Origin: Ahaetulla prasina
Taxonomy: Eukaryota > Chordata > Lepidosauria > Squamata > Colubridae
DNA length: 64,000 nt
Direction of reading: 5' to 3'
NCBI RefSeq assembly: GCF_028640845.1
Contig: NC_080548.1
Coordinates: 22,149,821-22,213,820, forward strand
The position numbers were made by a program, and so were the translations under genes. The notes under the pieces were generated by a model. It did no database searches. It was given only the letters and a program-made list of their open reading frames with translations, and had not been told where the DNA came from. Shown here piece by piece: positions 1 to 11,914 of the stretch (the first letter of the stretch is position 1; the number at the start of each line of letters is the position of its first letter).

Positions 1-764
1 CTGACAAAATCTTGAGTTTCATCCTCCCAAAGTTAGCCAGTAACCCTGACTCAGTTTCTTTTTTATACTAATGATAAGGCTGATAACTCATACGGGCTCG
101 AAACAGTTTCCAAGCATTTGCCTCCTATTATAAAGTGAGAAAACTTAAATTGCTATGACAAAACAAAAGCTGTTTCCTGAAAAAGACCAGGCAGGTGCCA
201 TTCCTCTTGGGAAATTAATGAATTCTCTATTGAAAAATTACTTGGGCACTTTTTTTCCTCAGTAGTTTGGAAAGAACTAAAAACCTTTTCTTTTCAAGTC
301 CACAAACTTGGAAACATAAGTTTGTATTATGGTACTATAATGGAACCAATTATGCACCCACTGCAATAAAAAGTTCTACAGCAAGAGTGATTGGCCACTC
401 ATGATTAGGCCCACAGATGTGTAATTACGCTGATTCCAGCTTTAGAAAATTAGCCCATTATAAACTTTCTAATACCTTATTGTAAATCTTTGTTTCAATG
501 TGTTTGTCACCTCGGGAGACTGGACTGATTTTTATAAAAGACATATGGCTTGAATTTTATTGGTCTTTTAAATTTCTTAAATTTTTAATATCAATTTTAA
601 ATGGGATTTTAGTTTTTTATATATTTTAAAGTTTCGGGCTAATTATAATAAGTTTTTTAATTTACATTTTAAATTGTACATTGTATAAAAATAAAATAAA
701 ATAAATAAATAAATAAATAAATAAATAAAATATATGTGGTGCCACTGCCTCCAATTCTGCCTTC

Positions 765-1000
765 ATTTTTAGCAACAGCAATAGCACTTATACTTACAGC
801 TTCACAGTGCTTTACAGCCCTCTCTGAGTGGTTTACAGAATCAGCATATTTTCCCCCCGACCATCTGACTTCTCATTTTACCGATCTTGGAAGGATGGAA
901 GACTGAGTCAACCTTGAGCTGGTCAGAATCAAACTCCTGGCAGTGAGAAGAATTAGCCTGCAGTACTGCATTCTAACCACTGCGCCACCATGGCTCTTTT
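765..1000 (-). repeat. tRNA-derived SINE (SINE type 2)
   Basis: Read on the minus strand it begins GAGCCATGGTGGCGCAGTGG, a tRNA-like A-box head. It continues through a TGACTCAGTCTTCCATCC core and ends in a GCACTTATA/GCAATAGC repeat-like tail. A second copy lies at about 29165-29450. The exact family name is not asserted. Confidence 0.7.
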
Positions 1001-1586
1001 TACTAATAATTCCCTACGTTTCCTGATCTTATAGGACAATTACGGTACATATTAGGAAGGCATAGATTTGAGCCTAAAATTATATTGACTAGCTGCTTGT
1101 ATTTGATCGCATTTGACCTTGAGAAGACTTTATCGGAGCAGAAGCAAAAGGTCTTCCATAATGCTCTTTTGAAAAACCCAAGAATATGTTCCTATTTTAG
1201 GAACAACATCTCATGAACTCCGTGATGGTTTCATCTTCAGGATCACTAAATACTAGAGATGAGAGCAAGCATTACTAAACCAATGATGAAAAAGGAAATG
1301 AGATAAATATGCAATGGAGTTCCAGTTCTCTACTTGCTTTCCCTCATATTATTCCATTTTTATTCTTTTTAAAGAATAAATGACATTTGGAACTATAATG
1401 ATGCTTTTCAAAAAAAATTATTACACATCATTTAACATCCAAATTGATTGAGAAAATTAATTGATTGACACTGATTTCATAGCAGGTCACACCTACCTAA
1501 TAAGGAAGCTTTAGCCTTGGTTTTACGATGAAGCATTTGGACAGTTACACTAATTCTTTCCCCATACAATTTTCCTTTTCCTCCTA

Positions 1587-1974
1587 CAGGTAATCCTCAT
1601 TTTACAATGATTCATTTAATGCTGTGCAGAGTTACAACAGCACTGAAAAAAGTGACTTTTGACCGTTTTTCACATTTATGATCATTGCAGCTTCCCCATG
1701 GTTATGTGATCAAAAATTAGGGCACTTGGCAACTTGTTCATATTTATGATGGTTGCAGGGTCCCTGGGTCATGTGATCACTTTTGCAACCTTCTGACGAG
1801 CAAAGTCAATTGGAAAGCCAGGTTCACTTAACAACTATGTTACTAACTTAACAATTACGGTGATTCACTTCACTGTGGCAAGAAAGGTCATAAAGTGGGA
1901 CAAAAACTCATTTAATGAATATCCTGCTTAGCAGCAGAAATTTTGGGCTCAATTGTGGTCATAAATTGGGGACT
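1587..1974. mobile_element. Degraded non-autonomous TIR DNA element (CAGGTAGTCCT family)
   Basis: The left end is CAGGTAATCCTCATTTTACA and the right end reads toward an inverted version (AATTGTGGTCATAAATTGGG). It is internally rich in TTATGATCATTGCAGC-like segments. Related copies lie at 23060-23987, 29050-29125 and 62970-63323. No coding capacity is seen. Confidence 0.65.
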
Positions 1975-3942
1975 ATATAAATTTCTGCCGGCCCACTAAG
2001 CTGGTTGACTAAGTTTCTTGAGATTCCAGCCCTCCTCCTTTTTCATCTGGGCTTGTGATGGGCAATGGCCAACTTGCAGGTCATATACTCCGTATGGAGA
2101 ACAATCAAATTGCCAATGTCAAATGACCAAAGGATACCCTCGAAATACACAGCAAAGACCATTCATAGACAACTTCAAATAGGGGAAGACATCTCCCAAA
2201 ACTGAAAATACTGGAGATCCCTTTATGCCCAATATGATACATGGCATGGGAGAATCTAATGCTCATGCTAAAAAAAAAAAAAAAAAAGCTGGTGAAAAAA
2301 GAGGAGGAGGTTGGCAGTTTTGCAAAGATCTGGGATTTCATTCTCACATAAAAGTACTGTCACAAAACAAAAGCATACTAACAGGTTACTTTCAGGAATG
2401 CTAAAATATTAGCCACGCTCAAATAGAATGAAACATTTTATCAGTTGCTCCCAATATAGTCAAGATTGTGTCTTTCTATGGCCCGCTACCAAGAAGATAA
2501 TTTGCAAGATACAATCAAGACAGGGTCACACAAGCTCCTCACAGGCTATATAAATCAGACTTTTAATCCCACCTTCTAGCTTCTGGGTGAAAACCCCAAG
2601 CCTATTTTTGGCTACTTCTCTCATGTTTTTAAATGTGTCCACTAAGCCAAACTATTGAAAAAGAAATATCAGATTTCTAATATCAGATGCCAACATGCCT
2701 AATATATAAGCTTGTATATTTTAAATGCTATCCCTTGAGGAATTCTAGAACTTTAGAATGAAAACCACGGATATTTTAGTTGCACTGGAAGAACAGGAGC
2801 AAACAGAAGTTATGATTTATGTATCACTAGAAAACAATTCTGCCTGAGTACTTGCTAGAGTTGAACATAGGAGGGTCACATTGAAGCAGCATCTATCTCT
2901 GTACACAATCCTAGTATTGAGGTTTCACATATGCTCATTTGTGATACTTGACCTGTAACAATAATAAACTCTAATCCAGGCCCACAAATGTGCATAATTG
3001 CAGTTATTATTGTATAAATGGAGGTTGCATATTACCCGTTATTTATGGTCAGCAACCAATGGGAGAATTAGGGCACTGACGTTTCTCTTCCTGCTGGATT
3101 TTTGCTTTGGGCAAAACATAAATCCTGAATTGCCCTTGGAACATTTATGCTGCAGTTACAAATTGATTAAATATTCATAACACGTCAAGTGCAAATAAAT
3201 CTTAAGTTTTTAAAAACAAACCATGAGATCCAAATGCAGTTTGGATGAGGTAATGAACTTTTTTATAGAAACAAAATTAGCTTTAGACTGGACCAAATCC
3301 ATGGAACAATTCATCCAACATTCTGTTCTATAAATTGTTCCTATTCACAAAAGTCTGCCAGCAGCACTTTCAGCTACAACTTATACCTTCAGGAAACACA
3401 ATTGATATAATGCATATTCTTACAATTATTAGAGCTCTGTATAGCCACAGTATGAATGCAAGAGCTGAATGATATAGCATGTAACAGTTTGACTCTCTCA
3501 AATGTTATTTTCTATAATTAGCTCTTATAAAGCTTGAAATTAGCTCTATAAAAAGCTTGAAATTATAAGGTAGAAACTGAAATGTGCATTATATGTATGA
3601 GTGTAAATCTTCATATTTAAGTGTAGTGACATTTACATAATCCTTGGATGTAACATAGATGTAGCCAATTGTACAAAAAAAAAAAAGATTTGTCTGACAA
3701 ATCATAATATGATCAGCTTTCCCATTTCAACTGAGAATGACCACCTAATGGTATAAGAAAGACAGCTAAATAAAGTTGACACTCTTGTGGTCCCATTGTA
3801 AGAATATATTAATCACTGGATTTTTTTGCCTTCCAAAAGTTGCCTAGAAATCTATACAAAAGTATATTTCACTTTTTTAAGCTATCAAGGGCTTCCTGAG
3901 CACCTGAGCTTGGCTGGAAAATCTAGATACGTTGTCTAAGAT

Positions 3943-4070
3943 AGTGTTTCCCCAACTGACGCCACCCAAATGTTCATCACTGGTCTCATCCCTCCTAGCC
4001 ACCATCCAAATGACTGAGGATCATTCTTTACTCAGTTTATCTGGAGGGCATCAGAATTGGGCAATTATTT
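3943..4070. mobile_element. Possible old hAT-like remnant
   Basis: The outer parts (GTTTCCCCAACTGACGCCACC and TCTGGAGGGCATCAGAATTGGG) look like diverged inverted ends of the common sauropsid hAT repeats. Divergence is high and I see no clear target duplication. Confidence 0.35.
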
Positions 4071-5083
4071 CAAGGAAGAAGAGATTACAAATAAAAATCA
4101 CAAATTCAGAACCACTGATAAATAAAATTAATTCCAGAACATATATACATTCCATCTTCTTGATTTTTTTAAAAAGACCATCGAAACCCAAAATGTCCCA
4201 TACCAGTACATAAAGACTTATTAGTTGGACCTTAAATTCTTGTCAGACTTGCCAAAACTCTTCATTGCAGCACTTAACAGAGCTGTCTGCTTAAAATTTC
4301 AAACCCAACCCATATTTCAAAATAAGAAGACATGCCAAATAAATTTATTTCAAGGTCTATACTTTTAATCTCTTCAGCATGTATATCCAAAATAACCACT
4401 CACTTAAACAGGTAAGGCTTCAAAAAATTAAACGTATGATAAATTGCTCTGAAAAGTAGACCAAAGACAAATAATCTATACCTTAAACTGACCACTTCTG
4501 TCCTTAGATACAAAAATTCTAGCCTGGATGTATGAACTGGAACTGAGATTATCGTTTGTATCAAAAGTTCTCAAAAAGGCTGTCAAAGCAAGAGACTAAG
4601 ACAGATTTGTGATCAATCCCCAAATTAACAGCACAATTCTATGTATATTTATTTGAAAATAAGTCTAATTCTCAGTGGGATATAACCAGAAAGCCAAATT
4701 GGTCAAAGTGTGGGGCATCTAACTAAGGAGTTGTCTGTTCTTGAGACTTATATGCAGAATTACAGTATGTAATGGAAAAGGCCTACAGCTCTGAAAAGAG
4801 GGAGGGAATCTGCCTTTTAAATTGTATAAACATAACCCTCTGATTTCCATCAAATTCATGGAAGAGCAGAGGGTTGGGAATTCTGCCTAAAAATTTCAGA
4901 ATGCTTTCTTTTCCCATGTCTTCCCCAACTGGGATATAATATTTTACTTTTCTTTTTCAACCGGCAAATGCACGTCCCTTGTACTTCAAATTAAGTCTCC
5001 CCCACCCCCACATACTTGCAAGCATCAATCCCTGATTTGGGGGCTCTTGCTACTAAGTGGCAAGCATCAAACGCCACCCTCAC

Positions 5084-5143
5084 CTGATGCTTGGCAGTCT
5101 CCATACCCTCCAGAACTGTCGTCTTGAAGTCCTCCTGCTTGCC
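5084..5143 (-). CDS. KDM1A: KDM1A alternative exon 2a (60 nt, in-frame cassette)
   Basis: This 60-nt exon lies between a pyrimidine-rich tract ending CCACAG and a GTGAGG donor. Entered at phase 1 from exon 2, it reads [13 protein letters not shown], then YGDCQAS, and leaves at phase 1, so it can be included or skipped without changing frame. It matches the 20-residue insert of the human exon 2a isoforms at all but one position as I recall it (Cys for Gly near the end). The insert falls just before the SWIRM domain. Confidence 0.9.
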
Positions 5144-8100
5144 CTGTGGAAGGAAAGAGGAGATCTCAGGGACCTTTCTCCATAAATTCAAGTCATTTGG
5201 GGACAGGAAGGCCTGATAGTTGGTGATTCAAGTTTAGAAGTTCACCAACTAATGGAGGGAAAACATTTTCTGAGAATTCCAAATCCTGAAATCTGTCGTG
5301 GGCTTCACATACTCTCCAGTCTTCTAAGGCATCATCCTTGTTGTTGGAACCCTTTGTCAGACTCTTATAGGAAAAAGATAGATATACACAGTATTTTCAG
5401 GGCACCTGGTGGGTAAATATGCATGAACCGGTGTATTAACAGTTTATGACAAAATAAAAAATATATACTTCCCATTATAATTAGGAAGACCATTTAGATG
5501 AGTAGTCTAACCAAGGGTTTGAAACACCAAGGATTTTTAAAGTCTTGGTTGAGATGTCCTTGGAAACATATTATTTAAAGGGCCAGAAATCTGATATACT
5601 TTTTTTCTTTCCCATAATCTCTTACTTTCTAAGTCTAAGACTTTGTGCATCTTCAAGTACTTAAATGCTATATAACCTTTACTAGAATTCACATTATATA
5701 CAATGCTGTTGTATTTAAGCATCACTGAATTATCCTAGTGTTAAATCTTTCAACCTATTCAGAGAAAGAGGCAGGAAGTAAATACACTTGAAGGAAACCC
5801 TAATCTTCCCTCTACTCTCATTTCCACTTTCCCCCAATACCAGAAGAAAATAATGGTGAATACTTCAAATAATAATTTGTTGAAGCAACTCTGAAGAAGA
5901 AATGTTTGGGTTGTTTCAATAAATCGCACTTTCGCCTTGCAGAAGAGAATACTATTTATTTATTTGTATCCCATTTTTATTATTTTTATAAATATCTGGA
6001 GTGGGCAAACATACCTAACAGACTTTCCTCCTATTTTTCCACAGACTAAACTGTAAATATATCTGAAAAAAAAAAAACACTTTGCACTGCTTCTTCTACC
6101 ATATGTCTCCTTTCAGAAGACTTGCAAATATAGTTATACAATTACCTTTCTGCACTTTTCTTCTCTAACTTTCTCAAATTTTTATTTGTATTTTATAATA
6201 TAATAAACCTTAATAAAAAAAATCCCATGCAAATAGAGTTATGTAATACAGCTATTTATTAGTAGTCTTTATCAAAACAATCTTACACTAGAAGCTTCAC
6301 CCCATGGATAACTTAAGGTCTATTCAGTCTTGTCAGTAGAAGAGACTCAAGCACAGCATTCTTGATGCAAGAAACGATCAGGACTGAGCCAGTGATTATG
6401 GTCCAGCCAGAACAAATACAACTTCAGCCATGTTTGCTGAGTTAAGGGCTAAAGAGCAACACTGTTAGCAATAGTTAACAACTATCTTACAATAAACATA
6501 CTACACTGTACTGTGTTAATTCATTTTGTCGTGTTATAACATCCAAAAAAATATATGCTTTCCAGAAACCCATGGCATGTCCAACAAAAGGAACATTTGT
6601 ATTTGAACTGTTAATTTCTTTCCATCAGGACTTTTCAGGAAGCAATAGGCCCAATTGGATAAAAGAAAAAGGAGGTTTTTTTCACCTTAACAAGTTGAGC
6701 TTCAATAAGAAGCACCAACTTTCTTACTGCCACTTCCAAAAAGCAAATGGAAACAAAAGGCATAATATATTCCTTTTGCCATAAAGCCAAAAAACAGAAA
6801 AAGATAATTTCCCTCTTGTGCCATTAGCTTTCTTTTTCCTCATTAGCAGTAAGGATTTTTTTTTGGGGGGGGGAACCTAACTCAGAATAAAATAACTTTA
6901 AAGAACATATAACCAGCAGAGCCTCCTTACTAAGAAAAACTTTCTTCAAAATTACACACTGAAATAAGGAGCTTGGGTGACCCTGAAATGAATGTTAATA
7001 TGAGAAGACTATTTCTCTACCACCCATATAAGTGCATGTTATAACTGGATTTTCATTTCTGCTACCTTTATAATTGCACTCCTATCAATTGACAAATGTT
7101 ATTGTCTTTCTGCATCAGAGGAAAACATTCCCAGCACTTAAGTATTAAATAGAAAAAGGATACAAATGACTTCTGGTTCAGAGAACACGGGCAAAAATAT
7201 CTAGCAGCAAAAGCTAAAGCTTTCATCTCTTAATTAAGAATAGCAACACAAACGCCTAGCACAATTCAGCAAATTAAGATTGAAAGTTAAGAGAATATAT
7301 AGATTAGAAATGCTATCAAGCCATGTCTCTTCCACAAACAATATAGTCAAGAAACACAAAACTATCTTTAATCTACTTACATAACTCCAAATACACTCAA
7401 ACTGGTTTGTTATCTAATTTTAAAAATTTTCATTCATTACCCCAAGTGGATCTATTCAACAATCCAAAAATGGCTAAACCTGGATCTATTCAACTGTCTA
7501 AAACCAAACTGTGGTATCTACTAAATTATACCTTTTCACTTGATGCCATCTTCTTAACTGAAAAAATACCAACTATGTGCCATGCAAGATTAACTGTGTT
7601 TTTAAAAAAGGCAGATGTCAACTCCTTTTCCATAAGGCACGACACAATGTTAACATGTAGTTGGACCTTAGCAAAACAAGATGCTAGAAACTTTCCTAGC
7701 ATGCAGGATGACTTTCTCTGAAACAGAAATATCTGGTCATTATTTAATAGAGTGCAGAGGGGGGAAAAATTATAAGCCGTTCTCACAAAAATTTTACTTG
7801 TTTTATTTACAAAATCAAGACTCTATATAAAAGTCCTACTTGCAAAACATGTGAACCATTATATTAAACAATGTCCAACAATTCTATCTTGCTGAGTAAC
7901 TAAAATATGATAACGTACAGTACTTAAAAGATACAGCTGACTATATTTAAAGAGAAAAAAGGAAATCAATAGAAATAACCTTTTTTCTTTGTTTCACAGC
8001 AAAACCTATGGTGAACTCAAGGATTAGGGTGTGTGCCTCTCTGTGCTGTCCTGAAAAAAAGACAAATATATCAGGAGTAAAATAATTGTTGCTTTCTGGA

Positions 8101-10522
8101 TGGAGATCTTCCACTCACCGGATGGTTCTTCTGGCTCACTTTCATTCTCTTCCTCAGGAGGGGGAGGGGGAGGGGGAGGCGGTAGCTTTTTCTCTTTTTC
8201 TGCTTTAGCATTTCTTTCCTCCTCAGAGTAATACTCATCTTCAGAAAGATTAGCCAGGCTCTCATCCATTTCTCTGTATTCCACCTGTAATTGGAGTTGG
8301 CCAGAAAAAAAATGTTGACCGATCAAGTAAATTGCTGTGGGAGAGATGGTTAACATCAAAAACAATGAATGTATTGAATAAACTGAACAGGCTTCAAATT
8401 AAAAAGATGCAATACATCATAAAAAAAGTCACAGAGTTGTCTGTATAAGATTATCTAACTCTATGTATAAGATTATCTAACTTTCTAGTTCTGGAAAAAA
8501 TCCACATAGTCATTACAGATTCCAAAGCAGGGCAAGAGAAATTATTTCATAATTTGATTACAATTTCTAAACTGTTCAATACCAGTGTTTTTTTGATGTA
8601 GAATTTGATTTCATTCCACAATTATATGCAAATTCAATATTCTATATAATTCTGAAATATTTATTCAAAACCATGTTCAACAACAGAGTTTAATTTTAGG
8701 ACTGGGGCTTAATATTATGAAAGATAATATACACAACCACTCCCTTCTCATGTTATATTATCAATTGTCATATTATCATACATTCTACCTTACATTCACA
8801 ACTAAGCTTTACCTTCAAACCTGGCACAGAGGAAAACTGGTGAGAAATCATAAGAGATAAAGCACAAGATATCAAAAGAACTAATTTCTCAGAACTATTT
8901 CAGTAATTTTGCAAACAGTCATATTTCTCTTCCTAGGAAGTAGAAAAGAATTCTATAAGCTCCCAAGTTTTTTTTTTCTATCCAGTAACATTCTGTAAGA
9001 TATTTTGCAAATGGCAAAAAAAAAAAAAAGAACATGGGAAGAACAACTGTATCATGACTCCACCCATAAAGCGATTAAGTTAAAGAAGAATCCAAGAACT
9101 AAAAAATCCTACCCCTCTGTCCACGTCTTTAAGAGTTTGGGACATTAAAGGATTTTAGAATGGGTATATAGCAGGCCACCCCCTCCATCCCCCAAAAAGG
9201 CAGAAATATCTTTGGGGAATGCAATACAATTTTTATATTGAGCAAACATAAAATTTGCTTTCAGTGAAATGTGGTTTATAGCCCTTTGAAAATTTAAACT
9301 GCCAAACAGTCTTTCCATGTACAGATTTCAACATTAAGCTTTCAAATATTAAGCTTTACTACTGCTGCATAAGCTTTCAATCATTTCGATAGTAAGAAAA
9401 TAAAACAAGTTTATCTCTGTCTCAGGGAATGCCACTTTTTTAAAAAAATATAAATTTTACTGAATTTTAACAATTAAACAATTTTCATTCAACTTATCAT
9501 CCCATTAGAGTTCTCCTATACTCTCTATAATTTTACTAAATTATGTTACTAATTCTAATTAGAATTTCTAATTCTTATTAATTTTACTATCTGTTATTTC
9601 CCCTTTTTTCCTATTTTCCACCCAATTTCTCCCATATTACATAAAAATCCAAATCCATCCATCCTTTCAAGTGTCATTTTGTCCATCTCGGCGCAATCCA
9701 ATATTTTTCTAATTATTAACTCTTCAGAGGGTGTATTTGAGCTTCTCCAACATTACGCAAATGCCAATCTTGCCACAGTTGTCATATGTAAAATAATATG
9801 TTTTTTTTCCCATATTTTGATGATGATGATGAGGGAATACCATTTTTATTTAAAGCTGTCTTGCACCAAGGGGTTTATAAGAAATACATTATGAGGGAAA
9901 ATATCTGCAGACTAATGGCTGGGACTTAAGAAAGTCCTACGCCTGACTCAAGAGGAAAGGCCGTTTCTCCCGCCCATTTGCCCTCACAACACCCCTGCAA
10001 TACAGGCCTGCCTGAAAGGTCAGGATGAAGGTCACCAAATTGCCCCCCATCCCAATTTTTATATTTCGAGCCGGGGAGAGGAGTTCCAGAAAAAGAGGCT
10101 CGGCCTGAGGCGACCATGACCTCCGCTTCGTTTCTCCCTCAGGCAGGCTAAGCCCAGGGGCAGCAACCCACCTTGGCCCGTTTCCGGCGGCTGGTCCTGC
10201 GGCCCTCGGGAGTCTCGGCGATGCCCGTCGTTTCGGAGCCCACGGCGGGGCCGGGGCCGGCGAGAGGCGGCTCGGATAAAGCCCCGGGCGGCGAGGCGCG
10301 CGGCGGTTCTTTCTTCCTAGGTGTGCGCTCCGAGGCGCCGCCGGCCTCCGCCGCTGTGGCGACGGCCCCCAAGGAAGCGGAGAGGACCGGGGGCGGCGGA
10401 GGAGGCGGAGGCGGCGGGGGTGCCGGCGCTTCGGAAGCGCCATCGCTCCCCGCGCCGCTCCCGCCGCCGCCGCCGCTTACCGGGGCCTCCGCGGCGGCCA
10501 CTTTCTTGCTCGACGACAGCAT
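5084..10522 (-). CDS. KDM1A: KDM1A (LSD1) lysine-specific histone demethylase 1A, 5' part (exons 1, 2, 2a)
   Basis: KDM1A is the nuclear FAD-dependent amine oxidase that removes mono- and dimethyl groups from histone H3 Lys4 (Lys9 in some contexts), working with CoREST and HDAC1/2. Only the N-terminal, largely disordered part is here. Exon 1 gives 117 codons ending in a basic nuclear localisation signal (RRKRAK). Exon 2 gives a further 55 codons starting [10 protein letters not shown]. Exon 2a is the optional 20-codon insert. The [16 protein letters not shown] and [18 protein letters not shown] blocks match the human protein as I recall it. The SWIRM, Tower and amine-oxidase domains would be encoded by exons left of the window. 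Introns are 1887 bp and 2975 bp with GT-AG ends; the intron after exon 2a runs off the edge. The start was chosen because MLS opens the human protein and lies in a CpG island. Identity is very secure. Confidence 0.95.
5144..8118 (-). other. KDM1A: KDM1A intron 2
   Basis: Unique-looking AT-rich intron sequence. Only homopolymer runs (poly-T/poly-G at about 6856-6873) and short A-runs are evident. I recognise no exon, RNA gene or mobile element. Confidence 0.75.
8119..8284 (-). CDS. KDM1A: KDM1A coding exon 2
   Basis: The exon is 166 nt, entered at phase 0 after a TTACAG acceptor and left at phase 1 before a GTGAGT donor. It encodes [19 protein letters not shown], a Glu/Lys-rich helix, nine consecutive prolines and an acidic [10 protein letters not shown] end. 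Where human has five prolines, QA and two prolines, this copy has nine prolines, so the length is kept. Confidence 0.95.
8285..10171 (-). other. KDM1A: KDM1A intron 1, with possible LINE remnant at 9430-9890
   Basis: AT-rich intron. The 9430-9890 part (TTAACAATTAAACAATTTTC, then pyrimidine-rich CCATCC segments and an AACTCTTCAGAGGG block) resembles antisense L1 untranslated sequence in squamates, but this is only an impression. Nothing else was recognised. Confidence 0.5.
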
Positions 10523-10720
10523 CGCCTCAGCCTGAGGGACAAAGGCGATTCCGCTCGGAGGAGGCCGGGCGCGCCGGAAGCCCCGCCCCCCCGCAGCGCG
10601 AGCTACGTCACCGTCCTTTTAAGCCCCGCCCGAAGCCGGTCCCTTCCCTGGGAGAAACGGTCGAAGAAGCGAGCGGGAGTGGCGAAAGGAGGGTTTGTGG
10701 GTTTTTTTGTCCCTTCGCGC
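10100..10720 (-). promoter_or_regulatory. KDM1A: KDM1A CpG-island promoter
   Basis: This is a GC- and CpG-rich block around the KDM1A start codon. Upstream of the ATG on the minus strand are GC boxes (plus-strand CCCCGCCCC at 10581-10589 and CCCCGCCC at 10624-10631). A CRE-like TACGTCAC lies at 10604-10611 and a TTTTAA stretch at 10617-10622 between them. The transcription start is inferred to lie within about 100 bp upstream of 10522. Plus-strand open frames here are shadows of the GC-rich sequence. Confidence 0.75.
10172..10522 (-). CDS. KDM1A: KDM1A coding exon 1
   Basis: This exon has 117 codons, from an ATG at 10522-10520 to an AAG immediately followed by a GTGGGT donor, phase 0. Residues 1-60 are low complexity: Gly/Ser-rich, then a run of eleven prolines, then Ala-rich. 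Conserved blocks follow, ending in the RRKRAK nuclear import signal at residues 112-117. The length equals human exon 1, but the first half is unlike the human Ala-rich version, as expected for a disordered tail. Confidence 0.93.
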
Positions 10721-10821
10721 GCGCCGTAGCCTCCGTCCCAGGTAAATGCAGCACGTGCCAGATGCCAAATGGGTCGCCAAATGCTGCTGCAACCTGGATG
10801 GATGAGGACGGGAAGCCAAAG

Positions 10822-10947
10822 CAGGGATCTCCAACCTTGGCAACTTTAAGCCTGGTGGACTTCAACTCCCAGAATTCCCCAGCCGGCTGGGGAATTCTGG
10901 GAGTTGAAGTCCTCCAGGCTTGAAGTTGCCAAGGTTGGAGACCGCTG
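10822..10947. mobile_element. Foldback hAT-type MITE, copy 1
   Basis: This 126-bp near-palindrome has the left arm CAGGGATCTCCAACCTTGGC and the matching inverted right arm, with almost no loop around 10885. It is flanked by the perfect 8-bp target duplication AGCCAAAG (10814-10821 and 10948-10955), the size made by hAT transposases. Confidence 0.88.
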
Positions 10948-11017
10948 AGCCAAAGGATTTAGGTGCTTTTTCAGGAGGCAACTGGACATCTGCTGGGGAT
11001 ACTACATGCATTGATAA

Positions 11018-11060
11018 AAATCCATGATACTACATGCATTGCATGTAGTATCATGGATTT
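11018..11060. repeat. 43-bp perfect palindrome
   Basis: Two exact 21-bp inverted arms (outer end AAATCCATGATACTACATG) are separated by a single T at 11039. A partial direct copy of the inner arm (ATACTACATGCATTG) sits just upstream at 10999-11013. It lies in the KDM1A-ZMPSTE24 intergenic repeat stack. Confidence 0.85.
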
Positions 11061-11242
11061 GCAGTTTAAGCAAATCCAAAACAAATGGAAAAATAATTCT
11101 CTTTTCCTCCACCAGCAGAGAGAAAGCACAGAGACAGACAGGAGAGAGAGTGTATGTGAGAGAGAATATGAATGAATCACTGGGAAAATTGGATTCAGAT
11201 TATAAATGATATAAGTAATTTGAGAACATTAACATTAGTAGT

Positions 11243-11664
11243 TCCCAAAGGTGCCTTTTTAAAGAGGCAACTGGACTTTCTGGGTTTCCTTCGAAGAAGT
11301 TTCGCTTCTCATCCAAGAAGCTTCTTCAGCTCTGACTGGATGGTAGTGGGAATGGAAGGATTCATATCTATCGAATAGCTATGCAACGTGGGATGAGCAC
11401 CCTTCGAATGGTGTGGGAGTATGAACAGATTTTCGGAAAGGAACCATTAAGCACTACTTGGGTGACCCCTGAGGGCACAGATAAACCTCCAAGTGCTTCA
11501 AGGATCTTTAAAAAGGATGTAAATGACCAGCTGTCTGCAAGGAATATAAATCCTTCCATTCCCCACTATCCTATAGGAGTTGAAGAGGCTTCTTGGATGA
11601 GAAGTGAAACATCTTGAAAGAAAAAACAAAGTCCAGTTGCCTCTTGAAAAAGCACTTTTGGGAC
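11243..11664. mobile_element. Long inverted-repeat element (GTCCCAAAG family), copy 1
   Basis: The ends are CCCAAAGGTGCCTTTTTAAA and the inverse GAAAAAGCACTTTTGGGAC. Inside them are inverted blocks (CTTCTCATCCAAGAAGCTTC and CTTCTTGGATGAGAAGTGAA). About 170 bp of non-repeated sequence sits in the middle. A second, shorter copy lies at 34119-34360. No transposase frame is seen. Confidence 0.7.
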
Positions 11665-11914
11665 AACCATGACCTGGATGACTGAGAATCTCTAGACTTT
11701 TAGTGCAGTATTTCTCAACCTTGGTGACTTGAAGATGCATGGGCTTCAGCTCCCAGAATTCCTCCACCAGCATGCATATCTTATCGTCCAGGTTGAAAAA
11801 CACTGGTTTAGGGCTTGAGTAGCAAAGGGACGACTATGAAGCCAGAGACAGCATACAATATACTTCTCAAATATTTGTGTTAAGAAATATTTTCTACATT
11901 GGTCCATTTTAAGG

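Larger units (their letters stand above)
1..5083 (-). other. KDM1A: KDM1A intron downstream of exon 2a (runs off left edge)
   Basis: The stretch is AT-rich and non-coding. I looked on the minus strand for the next KDM1A exon (start of the SWIRM domain) and did not find it. Recognised contents are an (AAAT)n run at about 690-728, a SINE at 765-1000, a TIR element at 1587-1974 and a degraded hAT remnant near 3943-4070. The rest (2000-3900, 4100-5083) shows nothing I can name. Confidence 0.8.

Noticed and set aside
4991..5191. 66-codon minus-strand frame as a gene
   Set aside because: It is the wrong reading frame of KDM1A exon 2a; the frame set by exon 2 gives the known cassette.
8024..8365. 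113-codon minus-strand frame as a stand-alone small protein
   Set aside because: Its middle is KDM1A exon 2; the parts outside 8119-8284 are intron sequence.
10173..10923. Long plus-strand open frames over the KDM1A exon 1 region
   Set aside because: They mirror the CpG-rich minus-strand exon 1 and a foldback MITE, are rich in Arg/Gly/Pro repeats, and match no known protein.
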